NCBI RefSeq assembly: GCF_000190755.2
Contig: NZ_JH109153.1
Location: 62,001-126,000, forward strand
Direction: 5' to 3'
Origin: Methylobacter tundripaludum SV96
Lineage (GTDB): Bacteria > Pseudomonadota > Gammaproteobacteria > Methylococcales > Methylomonadaceae
DNA length: 64,000 nt
Notes under the pieces: generated by a model
Seen by the model: only the letters and a program-made list of their open reading frames with translations
What the model was told of the DNA's origin: nothing
The model's database searches: none
Translations under genes and position numbers: made by a program
Part shown: positions 42,556 to 51,224 of the stretch, piece by piece
How positions within the stretch are numbered: position 1 is the stretch's first letter
How the letters are laid out: each line of letters begins with the position of its first letter

Positions 42556-43374
42556 ATGCCCGCCCTAAAAAACAAATTTGCATGCTTGGCGAATTTGCCG
42601 TCAATGCCGACACTGCTTATGGAAGCGTTACAGCAGATTAACGGCAAGCAAAATTTAACTCTGCTGGTTGATAAGATTGGTCAAGACCCATCAATAGTGA
42701 TTCGGATTTTACGCATTGCCAATTCACCTTTCTACGGCATGTCCAGGGAAATAGGTTCATTGCGCGAAGCCATTGTGTTACTGGGCATTAACCGAATCAA
42801 AGACATGTTGATAAGTCTATGTTTTTCAAGAATGTTACCTGCACCACATAAAGATTTTAACTATGACCTGTTCCTGCATCACAGCATGGCCGTTGCCGAA
42901 TGCACCCGGCAACTTGCAAACTGTACATCTACCAGCCCTGATTTTGCCTTCACAGCCGGATTGTTACATGACATCGGAGACTTGGTGATTGTCATGCTTT
43001 TTCCTGACGAATTCAGCCAACTGGTTAAAATGGCTGAAAAATTCGGAATCGAGGAAGAACAAAAAGTATTAGGCTTTAATCATACGATCATAGGCGGCAA
43101 AGCCGCACATTACTGGAATTTTCCTCAGGAGATTCAAGAAGCCATTGAACAACATGAAACCTATCCTGAGTCCGCTACAACCAAGTCGCTCGGATTACTG
43201 GTCTATACCGCCAACTTGTTGATCGTCAATACTGAACAGCCGAATAAATCCGCTCTGGAGGAACACGAGCCCATTTGCACCGCGCTTACCCTACTCAACG
43301 TTTCAATTGACCAAGCTGCACATTGTACTGACAGTGGGCGACAGTTTGCCGACCAAATCCTTACCCTGCATTAA
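42556..43374 (+). CDS. HDOD-domain signalling protein
   Basis: A 272-residue protein whose HDOD domain (about 12-205) is related to HD phosphohydrolases but usually non-catalytic (LRIANSPFYG, SLREAIVLLGINRIKDML, AGLLHDIGDLVI). HDOD proteins serve as hubs linked to two-component and c-di-GMP systems. Directly after the REC-PAS gene and before the hemerythrin kinase. Confidence 0.92.
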   Translation: MPALKNKFACLANLPSMPTLLMEALQQINGKQNLTLLVDKIGQDPSIVIRILRIANSPFYGMSREIGSLREAIVLLGINRIKDMLISLCFSRMLPAPHKDFNYDLFLHHSMAVAECTRQLANCTSTSPDFAFTAGLLHDIGDLVIVMLFPDEFSQLVKMAEKFGIEEEQKVLGFNHTIIGGKAAHYWNFPQEIQEAIEQHETYPESATTKSLGLLVYTANLLIVNTEQPNKSALEEHEPICTALTLLNVSIDQAAHCTDSGRQFADQILTLH

Positions 43375-43448
43375 ACAGGAAAAAATATGTCATTAAAGGA
43401 TTGTGCCATAATGCATAGAGTCCCCTTCTTAAATTTCTTGCAAACAAT

Positions 43449-45239
43449 ATGGCCATTTTGAATTGGAACAATCAACTGGTACTAGGTATAGAATCCGTTG
43501 ACAAGCAACATAAACATCTTATCGATTTAACTAACCAATTAGACGAAGCTGTCGCCATCGGCGCCGACCGCGACACCATCATCAAAATTGTAAACGGCTT
43601 GATTGATTATACGGTGTACCACTTTCAGCACGAAGATCAACTGATGTCGGCTGCAAATTTCAATCCAACGATGCACGCCATACATGACGCTGAACATAAA
43701 GAATTTGTAGCGAAAATGATGGTGGTCCAACTCGAAGTCCAGGCCGATATTAACGCCATCTCAGTGGACCTGATGGATTATATGGTCAATTGGCTTTACC
43801 ATCATATCCTCAATACCGACAAAAAAATGGCGATCAGCCTGATCAGCGGTATTGATGCCGCACAAATCAGCATCGATAAACACGAGCACAGCGAAATCAT
43901 TCAGAGCAATCTGTACTCGGCCTTGCGCGAGAGCGAAAGCCGCTTTAAGGAATTAGCCGAAAATATTTCCGCATTAATCTGGATCACCAACGCTAATCAT
44001 GTACCGATCTTTTGCAATCACTTTTGGTTCGCCACTTTTAATTTACCGCCCGACATACCCAGCCGCGAGCAATGGCTAAACGCCATTCATCCTGAAGACC
44101 GGGACAAAGTAACCCAAACCTATATTCGTGCGGCTGAAGAACGCAGTAAATTCAAAATTCAATACCGTTTGTTGAGCACCGACGGCAAAATCACCTGGAT
44201 CTATGAAACAGCAGCCCCCAGAGTGCGCAAGAACGGGAGCTTTGCCGGGTTGATGGGTTGCGGCATGGACATTACCTCGCAAAAACAAGCCGAAACGGTG
44301 CTGGCTCGCAGCAATCTGCAATTGGAAGAAGAAGTTAAAAAGCGCACCCGGGAACTGATCAAAACCAATCAAACCCTGGAATTTGAAAAAAACCAACAGT
44401 TGCTGCTGAATACTCAATTACAAGAAGCGCAATCGCATCTGCTGCAATCGGAGAAAATGGCGTCCATCGGTCAATTGGCTGCCGGCGTGGCGCATGAGAT
44501 CAATAATCCCATTGGTTATATCAATTCCAATCTGACCTCCTTAAAAAACTATATCGATAATTTACTGGCACTGATTGCGCTTTACGAAAAGTCTGAAGCA
44601 ACCAGCGAAAATATCGACCAACTTGCACAAGTTAAAGCCTTTAAACAAAAAATAGATCTGGAGTTTCTGAAGACCGATGTACTCGATTTATTGGAAGAGT
44701 CGCATGAAGGCGCGACACGGGTGAAAAAAATCATTCAAGATCTTAAAGACTTCTCCCACCTTGATAGCAATGATGACTGGCAATGGACTAATTTGCACGC
44801 CGGACTTGAAAGTACGCTCAATATTGTTAACAATGAAATTAAATACAAAGCAAAAATTGTTAAGGCCTATGGCGACCTGCCTGAAGTAAAATGCCTGCCA
44901 CACCAACTTAACCAAGTATTCATGAATTTGCTGATCAATGCCGCACACGCCATTGAAAACGAAGGCACTATCACCTTACGCACCGGAACGGAAAACGATT
45001 GCGCGTGGGTGGAAATAAGCGATACCGGCAAAGGCATAGCCGCTGAGCACCAAAGTAAAATTTTCGATCCCTTTTTTACTACCAAACCGGTCGGTAAAGG
45101 CACCGGATTAGGACTTTCGGTTTCCTACACTATTATCAAAAAACACCAAGGGGAAATCCAACTGACCAGCCAGTTAGGTCAAGGGACAACCTTTCGGATT
45201 ATCCTGCCTATTGCCGGAGCGATTCTTGAAAATGCGTAA
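43449..45239 (+). CDS. Hemerythrin-PAS sensor histidine kinase
   Basis: A 596-residue cytosolic kinase. The N-terminal hemerythrin domain (1-135) has all diiron ligand motifs (DKQHKHL, HFQHEDQLM, HDAEHKEF, LYHHILNTDKK) and should bind O2 or NO. Then a PAS domain (about 160-280), coiled coil, HisKA with HEINNP (phospho-His near 350), and HATPase (NLLINAAHAIENEG, DTGKGI, GTGLGLS). No membrane segment. It probably phosphorylates the receiver proteins on either side. Confidence 0.93.
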   Translation: MAILNWNNQLVLGIESVDKQHKHLIDLTNQLDEAVAIGADRDTIIKIVNGLIDYTVYHFQHEDQLMSAANFNPTMHAIHDAEHKEFVAKMMVVQLEVQADINAISVDLMDYMVNWLYHHILNTDKKMAISLISGIDAAQISIDKHEHSEIIQSNLYSALRESESRFKELAENISALIWITNANHVPIFCNHFWFATFNLPPDIPSREQWLNAIHPEDRDKVTQTYIRAAEERSKFKIQYRLLSTDGKITWIYETAAPRVRKNGSFAGLMGCGMDITSQKQAETVLARSNLQLEEEVKKRTRELIKTNQTLEFEKNQQLLLNTQLQEAQSHLLQSEKMASIGQLAAGVAHEINNPIGYINSNLTSLKNYIDNLLALIALYEKSEATSENIDQLAQVKAFKQKIDLEFLKTDVLDLLEESHEGATRVKKIIQDLKDFSHLDSNDDWQWTNLHAGLESTLNIVNNEIKYKAKIVKAYGDLPEVKCLPHQLNQVFMNLLINAAHAIENEGTITLRTGTENDCAWVEISDTGKGIAAEHQSKIFDPFFTTKPVGKGTGLGLSVSYTIIKKHQGEIQLTSQLGQGTTFRIILPIAGAILENA

Positions 45240-45281
45240 CATAGCAGCCATGCCGATTAACATAAATCCGGAGCTATTATT

Positions 45282-46682
45282 ATGCTAATTGCCCCGGCTA
45301 GCGACGCGCCTGACAAATCTGCTGCCATATTGTTTGTCGATGATGAAGCGAATGTGCTTAAAGCCTTGCGACGCTTATTTCATAATGAACCGTATACCGC
45401 CTACTTTGCCTCAAGCGGTGCAGAAGGGCTGGAGATATTGCGACAAAATGCCGTTGACCTGATTATTTCCGATATGCGTATGCCGGAAATGAGCGGTGCG
45501 GAATTTTTAGCCCAGGTTTTCATGCAATGGCCTGAGACTATCCGCATTTTACTGACCGGTTATGCCGATTTTCAATCAACGATTGATGCCGTCAATAAGG
45601 GCCGTATTTACAATTACTGCAATAAGCCCTGGAATGATGAGGAACTTAAATTACTGGTTCGCAATGCCCTGGAACAAAAGCATCTGCGCGAGGAGCGGGA
45701 TCGTTTATCCGGCATTGTTCTCCAACAAAATACAGAATTAAAAGAGCTCAACGAACATCTGGAAGAAAAAGTCGAGCAGCGTACCGAACAGCTCAAGAAC
45801 ACTATGCAGCATCTTGACCGGGCAAATAACAATCTAAAAAAGCAATATATTGATTCCATTAAGGCATTCTCACGTATTATTGAAATGCGCCCCGGCATTA
45901 AAAGCGGACAGTCGAAATATATCGCTGAAAAATCCTTGTTGGTTGCGCGCAAACTGGACATGAACACGGAAGAGAAGCAAAATATTTTTTATGCCGGATT
46001 GCTGATACAAATCGGCAAGATGAGTTTGCAGGATAGCTTGCTGGCAGAGCCTTACTACTCAATACCTCTTATCGACATACGCCGTTATTTAAAACATGCG
46101 GTAGAAGGTGAAGCTTTATTGAAGGGATTGACTCAATTAAAAGGCGCATCTATTTTAATCCGGCATCAATACGAACGTTATGACGGCTCAGGCTTTCCCG
46201 ACGGTCTGGCGAAACAAAAAATCCCCCTGGGCTCCCGTATTCTGAATGTGGTCGGCGACTATATCGCCTATCTTGAGGGTTCAATGACAGGTGAAGCCAT
46301 GTCCGTCAGCGCCACGATCAATCAATTAATGAGTCGAAAAGAAAGCTATTACGATCCTGATGTTATCGACACTTTTATTAAGGTGCTCAAGGAAGACACA
46401 TCCATTGAAGAGGATGTGGTTGTGGAACCACCTACGGTTAAAAAATCATGGAAGAACAGCAAACTATTTAATGGATCACAAAATACTACCGTGGAGCGTC
46501 CGGTTATGGAAATTTCATGGATGCAACTGAAACCCGGCATGGAAGTCGAAAGTGTTCATTTTGAGAACAAGCCTTATATTAAAAACTGCATTATCGATCA
46601 AAAAATAATTAATAATATCAACTCATTAAGAGAGAACACCGGTAAAAACCCGGTCATTAAAATTCGTATGGGCAAGAAATGA
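45282..46682 (+). CDS. Response regulator with degenerate HD-GYP domain
   Basis: A 466-residue protein: receiver (about 12-130; FVDDEAN, phospho-acceptor in IISDMRMP, Lys in CNKPW), coiled coil, and an HD-GYP-like region (about 200-370). The catalytic HD is replaced (LLIQIGKMS instead of LHDIGKIG) and GYP reads GFP (YDGSGFPDGL), so c-di-GMP hydrolysis is unlikely; it may bind ligand or partner. A further C-terminal domain (WMQLKPGMEVESVHF) follows. A truncated duplicate lies downstream. Confidence 0.88.
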   Translation: MLIAPASDAPDKSAAILFVDDEANVLKALRRLFHNEPYTAYFASSGAEGLEILRQNAVDLIISDMRMPEMSGAEFLAQVFMQWPETIRILLTGYADFQSTIDAVNKGRIYNYCNKPWNDEELKLLVRNALEQKHLREERDRLSGIVLQQNTELKELNEHLEEKVEQRTEQLKNTMQHLDRANNNLKKQYIDSIKAFSRIIEMRPGIKSGQSKYIAEKSLLVARKLDMNTEEKQNIFYAGLLIQIGKMSLQDSLLAEPYYSIPLIDIRRYLKHAVEGEALLKGLTQLKGASILIRHQYERYDGSGFPDGLAKQKIPLGSRILNVVGDYIAYLEGSMTGEAMSVSATINQLMSRKESYYDPDVIDTFIKVLKEDTSIEEDVVVEPPTVKKSWKNSKLFNGSQNTTVERPVMEISWMQLKPGMEVESVHFENKPYIKNCIIDQKIINNINSLRENTGKNPVIKIRMGKK

Positions 46683-46685
46683 TTC

Positions 46686-46890
46686 ATGCATGGCTATCCC
46701 TGCCATGCACCCTCCGGGTAAATGCAAATCTGCTCCGGGCAGATTTGTCATGCATGGCTATCCCTGCCATGCACCCTTCGGGTAAATGCAAATCTGCTCC
46801 GGGCAGGTTTGTCATGCATGGCAATCCCTGCCATGCACCCTTCGGGTAAATGCAAATCTGCTCCGGGCAGGTTTGTCATGCATGGCAATG
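46686..46890. repeat. Three tandem 64-bp repeats plus a partial fourth
   Basis: Units start at 46686, 46750, 46814 and 46878 (partial), nearly identical. Each contains two hairpins: GCATGG...CCATGC and AAATCTGC...GCAGATTT. They lie directly after the stop of the REC-pseudo-HD-GYP gene. A single further unit follows the duplicate gene at 47883. Confidence 0.92.
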
Positions 46891-46943
46891 TATCGCTCCT
46901 GCATGGAAATGCAGCTAAATAAACACTTAAAGAAACTCAACGA

Positions 46944-47879
46944 ATGGAAGAAAAAATCAATAAATATATCGAAGAGTTCAAAAAGGCTACGCAACATCTT
47001 GACCATGCAGATATGCGTCTGAAAAAACTGGATATTGATTTCGTCAGAAAACTCTCACATATCATTGAAACGCACCCCGGCATAAAAAGCGGACAGTCAA
47101 AATTTATCGCCGAAAACGCCTTGCTGATTGCGGGTGGATTGGACATGAATGCAGAAGAAAAGGTAGATATTCTCTATGCTGGATTGCTGCTACAGCTCGG
47201 CAAGATAAATTTGCCGCATAGGTTGCTGATAAAGCCTTTTTATTCAATGTCTACTGTCGAAAAATACCATTATTTAGGGCACGCGATAGACGGTGAAGTT
47301 TTATTGCATGGATTGACGCAGTTTAAAGGTGCCGTTACTTTAATCCGCCATCAATACGAACACTATGACGGCCAAGGCTTCCCTGATGGCCTGGTTGAAC
47401 ACGATATTCCCTTAGGATCGCGTATCCTCAGTGTGGTCGGTGACTATATCGCGTTTCTTGATGGTTCAATGACAGGGGCAGAACTGTTTGCCGATGCCGC
47501 ACTCAGTCAATTAATGATTCGGAAAAACAGCTGTTATGATCCTGATGTTGTCGACGTTTTCATTAATGTGCTCAAAGGCGCAACCGTTGATGAACTCAAA
47601 GACGCACTCGTTAAATCGAAACTACTCGCTGTGGCTACAGAGCGATGGAGGAAAGGAGTCCTGCTTAATTCGCGGAATAAGGATCTCCATTCCTCGACAA
47701 TTGTTGAGATTTCATTGCCGCAACTGAGACTCGGGATGAAAGTGGATAGCATCTATTTTGGGAGTGAGCCTTATATTAGAAATTGTATTGTGGATCAAAC
47801 GATAATTGACAACGTCACCCGGTTAACAAAAACCAACGGTAAATATCCCATCATTAAAATTTTCCTGAGTGTGAAGTGA
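46944..47879 (+). CDS. Stand-alone degenerate HD-GYP protein (truncated duplicate)
   Basis: A 311-residue paralogue of residues about 160-466 of the gene before it, without the receiver (HPGIKSGQSKFIAE, LLLQLGKINLP, IRHQYEHYDGQGFPDGL). The catalytic HD is again missing. Homology to the parent continues upstream of the start (CTTAAAG-AACTCAACGAA), but a 4-bp deletion relative to the parent shifts the frame and creates the ATG used here (gaATGGAAGAA versus gaacatcTGGAAGAA). No strong ribosome site is visible, so expression is uncertain. Confidence 0.75.
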   Translation: MEEKINKYIEEFKKATQHLDHADMRLKKLDIDFVRKLSHIIETHPGIKSGQSKFIAENALLIAGGLDMNAEEKVDILYAGLLLQLGKINLPHRLLIKPFYSMSTVEKYHYLGHAIDGEVLLHGLTQFKGAVTLIRHQYEHYDGQGFPDGLVEHDIPLGSRILSVVGDYIAFLDGSMTGAELFADAALSQLMIRKNSCYDPDVVDVFINVLKGATVDELKDALVKSKLLAVATERWRKGVLLNSRNKDLHSSTIVEISLPQLRLGMKVDSIYFGSEPYIRNCIVDQTIIDNVTRLTKTNGKYPIIKIFLSVK

Positions 47880-47882
47880 TTC

Positions 47883-47969
47883 ATGCATGGCTATCCCTGC
47901 CATGCGCCCTCCGGGTAAATGCAGATCTGCTCCAGGCAGATTTGTCATGCATGGCTGTCCCTGCCATGC
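47883..47969. repeat. Single 64-bp repeat unit plus partial
   Basis: It matches the units at 46686-46890 with a few differences and stands in the same position, directly after the stop of the duplicate gene. The gene and its 3' repeat were probably duplicated together. The rest of the gap to 48038 is empty. Confidence 0.85.
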
Positions 47970-48038
47970 CGATTTGTGTTGTTCTGTGGGTAAGCGGTTC
48001 AACCGGTCTCAGGCAGAAAACTCGGCAGACTCCCCCCG

Positions 48039-51000
48039 TTAAACGCTTGAAACTTGCCGCGTACCTGAAACATAAGCGTGTTTTTGGATGAACGCGCTTT
48101 CGAATTCCTCTACCGGCACAGGCTTACCGAATAAGAATCCCTGATAAGTGAAGCAGCCGTTACTTTCCAGGAAATCCCGCTGTTCTTCCGTTTCCACACC
48201 TTCGGCAATAACTTCAATGCCCAGATTGGTGGCCATACCGATGATAGTCTGCACAATCACCGCATCGGTGGGTTTAATGGCCACATTACGTACAAAACTC
48301 TGGTCTATTTTCAACTGATCAAGCGGAAGTTGCGTTAAATAAGCCAGTGATGAATAGCCGGTGCCGAAATCGTCTATAGAGAAACGCACGCCGATCTTCT
48401 TGAGCGCCTGCATTTTAAAAATAGTCTCGTTAATATCGCCCAATACCAAACTTTCCGTGAGTTCCAACTTGAGCTTATCGGGATCAATGGCGGTCTTTGT
48501 CAGCAAGGCCGATACCTGATCGACGAAGCCGGACTGGTGAAACTGGCAGGCGCTGACGTTGACGGCCAAATGCAAATAACTCAAGTCAGGATCGAGTTCC
48601 CAAGCCTTGAGTTGACTACATGCGGTTTCCAGCACCCACAGGCCGATCGGAACAATCAATCCGGTATCCTCAGCCAGAGGAATGAACTGGGCGGGGGAAA
48701 CCATTCCCTGTTCCGGATGCTGCCACCGCAACAACGCTTCGGCGCCAAAAATCGCGCCGAGGTTATCGACCTGCATCTGGTAATAAAGCTTGAGCTGGTT
48801 GTCCGGCAAGGCACGACGCAGATCCGCTTCAAGCGCTATTCGAATCTCCATCGCGGCATGGGTGGCCGGATCGAAAAAGCGGATAGCATTGCGCCCGGAT
48901 CGCTTGGCTTGATACATGGCGATGTCGGAGCGCTTAAGCAGTTCGTCCGCCGTCAGTTCATGGTTGAGGAATAAGCTAATGCCGATACTGGATGAACTAT
49001 GGTATTCGTGTCCCTGCAAATCGAAAGGTTGATCGATGGCCGCGCGAATTTTCTCGGCGACAGTCTCGGCCTGTACCGCTGCCTCTTCGGCTGCCACACT
49101 GAGCTCACCCAGAATGATCAGAAATTCATCGCCGCCCAAACGGGAAACAGTATCATCGGCGCGGACACAGGCTTGCATCCGGGTAGCAATCTCAATCAGC
49201 AGCAAATCACCGATATGATGCCCCTTGGTATCGTTCAACTCCTTGAAATTATCCAGATCGATGAACAGGATTGCGCCGTGGTTATGGTGCCGTGCGCTGA
49301 ACGCCAAGGCCTGCTGCAACCTGTCCTGCATCAGGCGGCGATTGGGCAAATCGGTAAGCGGATCATAGAACGCCAGATTGTGAATCGTTTCTTCGGCCTG
49401 TTTTTTCTGCGATATATCTGAAAACGTGGCGACATAGTGAGTCACCTGCTTACCCTCGACAGTCGCAGCGATAATGCTGAGCCATTGTGGATAAACCTCG
49501 CCATTCTTGCGACGGTTCAAAATCTCTCCCTGCCAGCACTTGTCGCGATTCAGACGCTTCCACATCGCCTGATAGAACTGGGCGCTCTGGCAATCGGATT
49601 TAAGCAGGCGACCCGGAGTCTGACCGATAGCCTCCTCGGCGGCATATCCGGTGATCCGGGTGAAGGCCTGATTGACCTTTAGAATAACCTGGTTTGCATC
49701 GGTAATGGCTATGGCTTCCAGAGACTCTAATGCAATTGCGGCGATACGCAAATCCGCTTCCGCTTGCTTACGCTCGGAGATGTCGCGGACAACCGCCTGG
49801 AGAACCGTCTTGCCATCCAGTTCCATGGCACTCAGTAACACATCGGCAGGGAAACTCTCGCCGGTATCGGCTCGCTTGTGCATCCACTCAAAGCGATGCG
49901 TACCCTTCTCGATTGCGGCATCGATCCAGCGGGCCGACAGCGTCATCGAGTCGATACCGCAAGCTTGCAGCGGCGGTGACAAATCGGAGGGATGTTTTGA
50001 ATAGAACTCTTCCGGTGTCGTATAACCAAAGATTGTCAGAGTCGCCTTATTACAGTCGAAAAAACCTTTATCATCCAGTAGCATTATTGCATCGCCGGTC
50101 ATATCGTAGAGGGTGCGAAACTTTGTCTCAGAATGGCGCACCGCCTCATCCGCCTGCTTTTGCTCGGTGATGTCGCGGCCAAAAGCGAATGCCCCCATAA
50201 TTTCCCCGTCACTACCGCGTTCGGCAACAAAACGGACATGATGGATACGCAGGTCGCCGTTAGGCGCTACTACCAGAACCTCGATATCTTGCAATTCACC
50301 GGTAGAGATCACCTGTTGCAGCTTCGCTTGATAGTTCTCTACGCCGATGCAGCCATCGAATCTGCTTTCCATAGGGGTCTTGCCGATCAGCAATTCAGGC
50401 TTGACGTCCACCGTCATTTCCATCATACGGTTAACGTAAACCGCGCGGCAATCCAGATCGTAGCGAATGATATTGTCCGGCGAACTGTCCACCAGGGAAT
50501 GAAGTTCCTGCTCGCGGCTGGCGACGGAAATACGTAGCATCACATTCTCGCGCAAAGTACGATAGGTGAGTTGCGAAATCATGTCGGTGAGCAGCAGAAA
50601 TAGCGTAATCATCACGCTCATCGCGGTCTGGATTTCCGTACCCTCAAGTAACAATCTCACAATCACCGCTGTCAGCGCAGGCAATGTGAATACCAGTAAG
50701 GATACCCTGTCAATTGACAGCGTAGTAATGGCGGCAGACGCCATCCCCCCAAGCGCAAAAGTCAAAAATACCTGATGCGGAAGATCATGCGGGGGAAACA
50801 TCAATAGACTTGCCAACCCCCACACCACGCCGATTGCAGCGATACTGATACGGAAACGCTGCAACCAGACGCTATCATCGCCCGGCGCGCCGCGACGATG
50901 CGCAAAAAACAGCAGCATACGTGCGCCCAATGTAACCATCAGCAGCATCAGCCAACCGGTGACAGCAGGCGGGGCCACAATACTCCACTGCATAGCCGCA

Positions 51001-51125
51001 AGAATCAATGCTACCAGCACATTCCCGACCACCGCCGTTGGCGTGTTGGCGTAAAGCGATCTTACCTGCTCAGTGCGAATCGCTGCCGCCTCCCCAGCGG
51101 CAGGTATGTTAATAAAATCTTGCAT
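48039..51125 (-). CDS. Membrane PAS-GGDEF-EAL protein
   Basis: A 1028-residue protein: N-terminal membrane domain of about six helices (35-200), three PAS domains (about 207-580), GGDEF (RLGGDEFLIIL near 663) and EAL (EALLRWQ near 793; DDFGTGYSSLAYL, LKIDQSFV, AEGVETEEQ). Both sites look intact; net activity cannot be predicted. It is the last gene of the six-gene minus-strand signalling set, 99 bp after the Cache-HAMP-PAS hybrid kinase, and probably its c-di-GMP output. Confidence 0.93.
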   Translation of the reverse strand: MQDFINIPAAGEAAAIRTEQVRSLYANTPTAVVGNVLVALILAAMQWSIVAPPAVTGWLMLLMVTLGARMLLFFAHRRGAPGDDSVWLQRFRISIAAIGVVWGLASLLMFPPHDLPHQVFLTFALGGMASAAITTLSIDRVSLLVFTLPALTAVIVRLLLEGTEIQTAMSVMITLFLLLTDMISQLTYRTLRENVMLRISVASREQELHSLVDSSPDNIIRYDLDCRAVYVNRMMEMTVDVKPELLIGKTPMESRFDGCIGVENYQAKLQQVISTGELQDIEVLVVAPNGDLRIHHVRFVAERGSDGEIMGAFAFGRDITEQKQADEAVRHSETKFRTLYDMTGDAIMLLDDKGFFDCNKATLTIFGYTTPEEFYSKHPSDLSPPLQACGIDSMTLSARWIDAAIEKGTHRFEWMHKRADTGESFPADVLLSAMELDGKTVLQAVVRDISERKQAEADLRIAAIALESLEAIAITDANQVILKVNQAFTRITGYAAEEAIGQTPGRLLKSDCQSAQFYQAMWKRLNRDKCWQGEILNRRKNGEVYPQWLSIIAATVEGKQVTHYVATFSDISQKKQAEETIHNLAFYDPLTDLPNRRLMQDRLQQALAFSARHHNHGAILFIDLDNFKELNDTKGHHIGDLLLIEIATRMQACVRADDTVSRLGGDEFLIILGELSVAAEEAAVQAETVAEKIRAAIDQPFDLQGHEYHSSSSIGISLFLNHELTADELLKRSDIAMYQAKRSGRNAIRFFDPATHAAMEIRIALEADLRRALPDNQLKLYYQMQVDNLGAIFGAEALLRWQHPEQGMVSPAQFIPLAEDTGLIVPIGLWVLETACSQLKAWELDPDLSYLHLAVNVSACQFHQSGFVDQVSALLTKTAIDPDKLKLELTESLVLGDINETIFKMQALKKIGVRFSIDDFGTGYSSLAYLTQLPLDQLKIDQSFVRNVAIKPTDAVIVQTIIGMATNLGIEVIAEGVETEEQRDFLESNGCFTYQGFLFGKPVPVEEFESAFIQKHAYVSGTRQVSSV

Positions 51126-51224
51126 GTGATTGATGATTGAGTTGAATAAAAAACATCGACGGCGTTATCGGCAGAAACAAGGACAACTTGGCTGATCTCC
51201 GACAGGCAACATGTAAATCTCTTT

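Noticed and set aside
46722-47022. Small open frames in the 64-bp repeats
   Set aside because: They repeat with the array and have no coding support beyond it.
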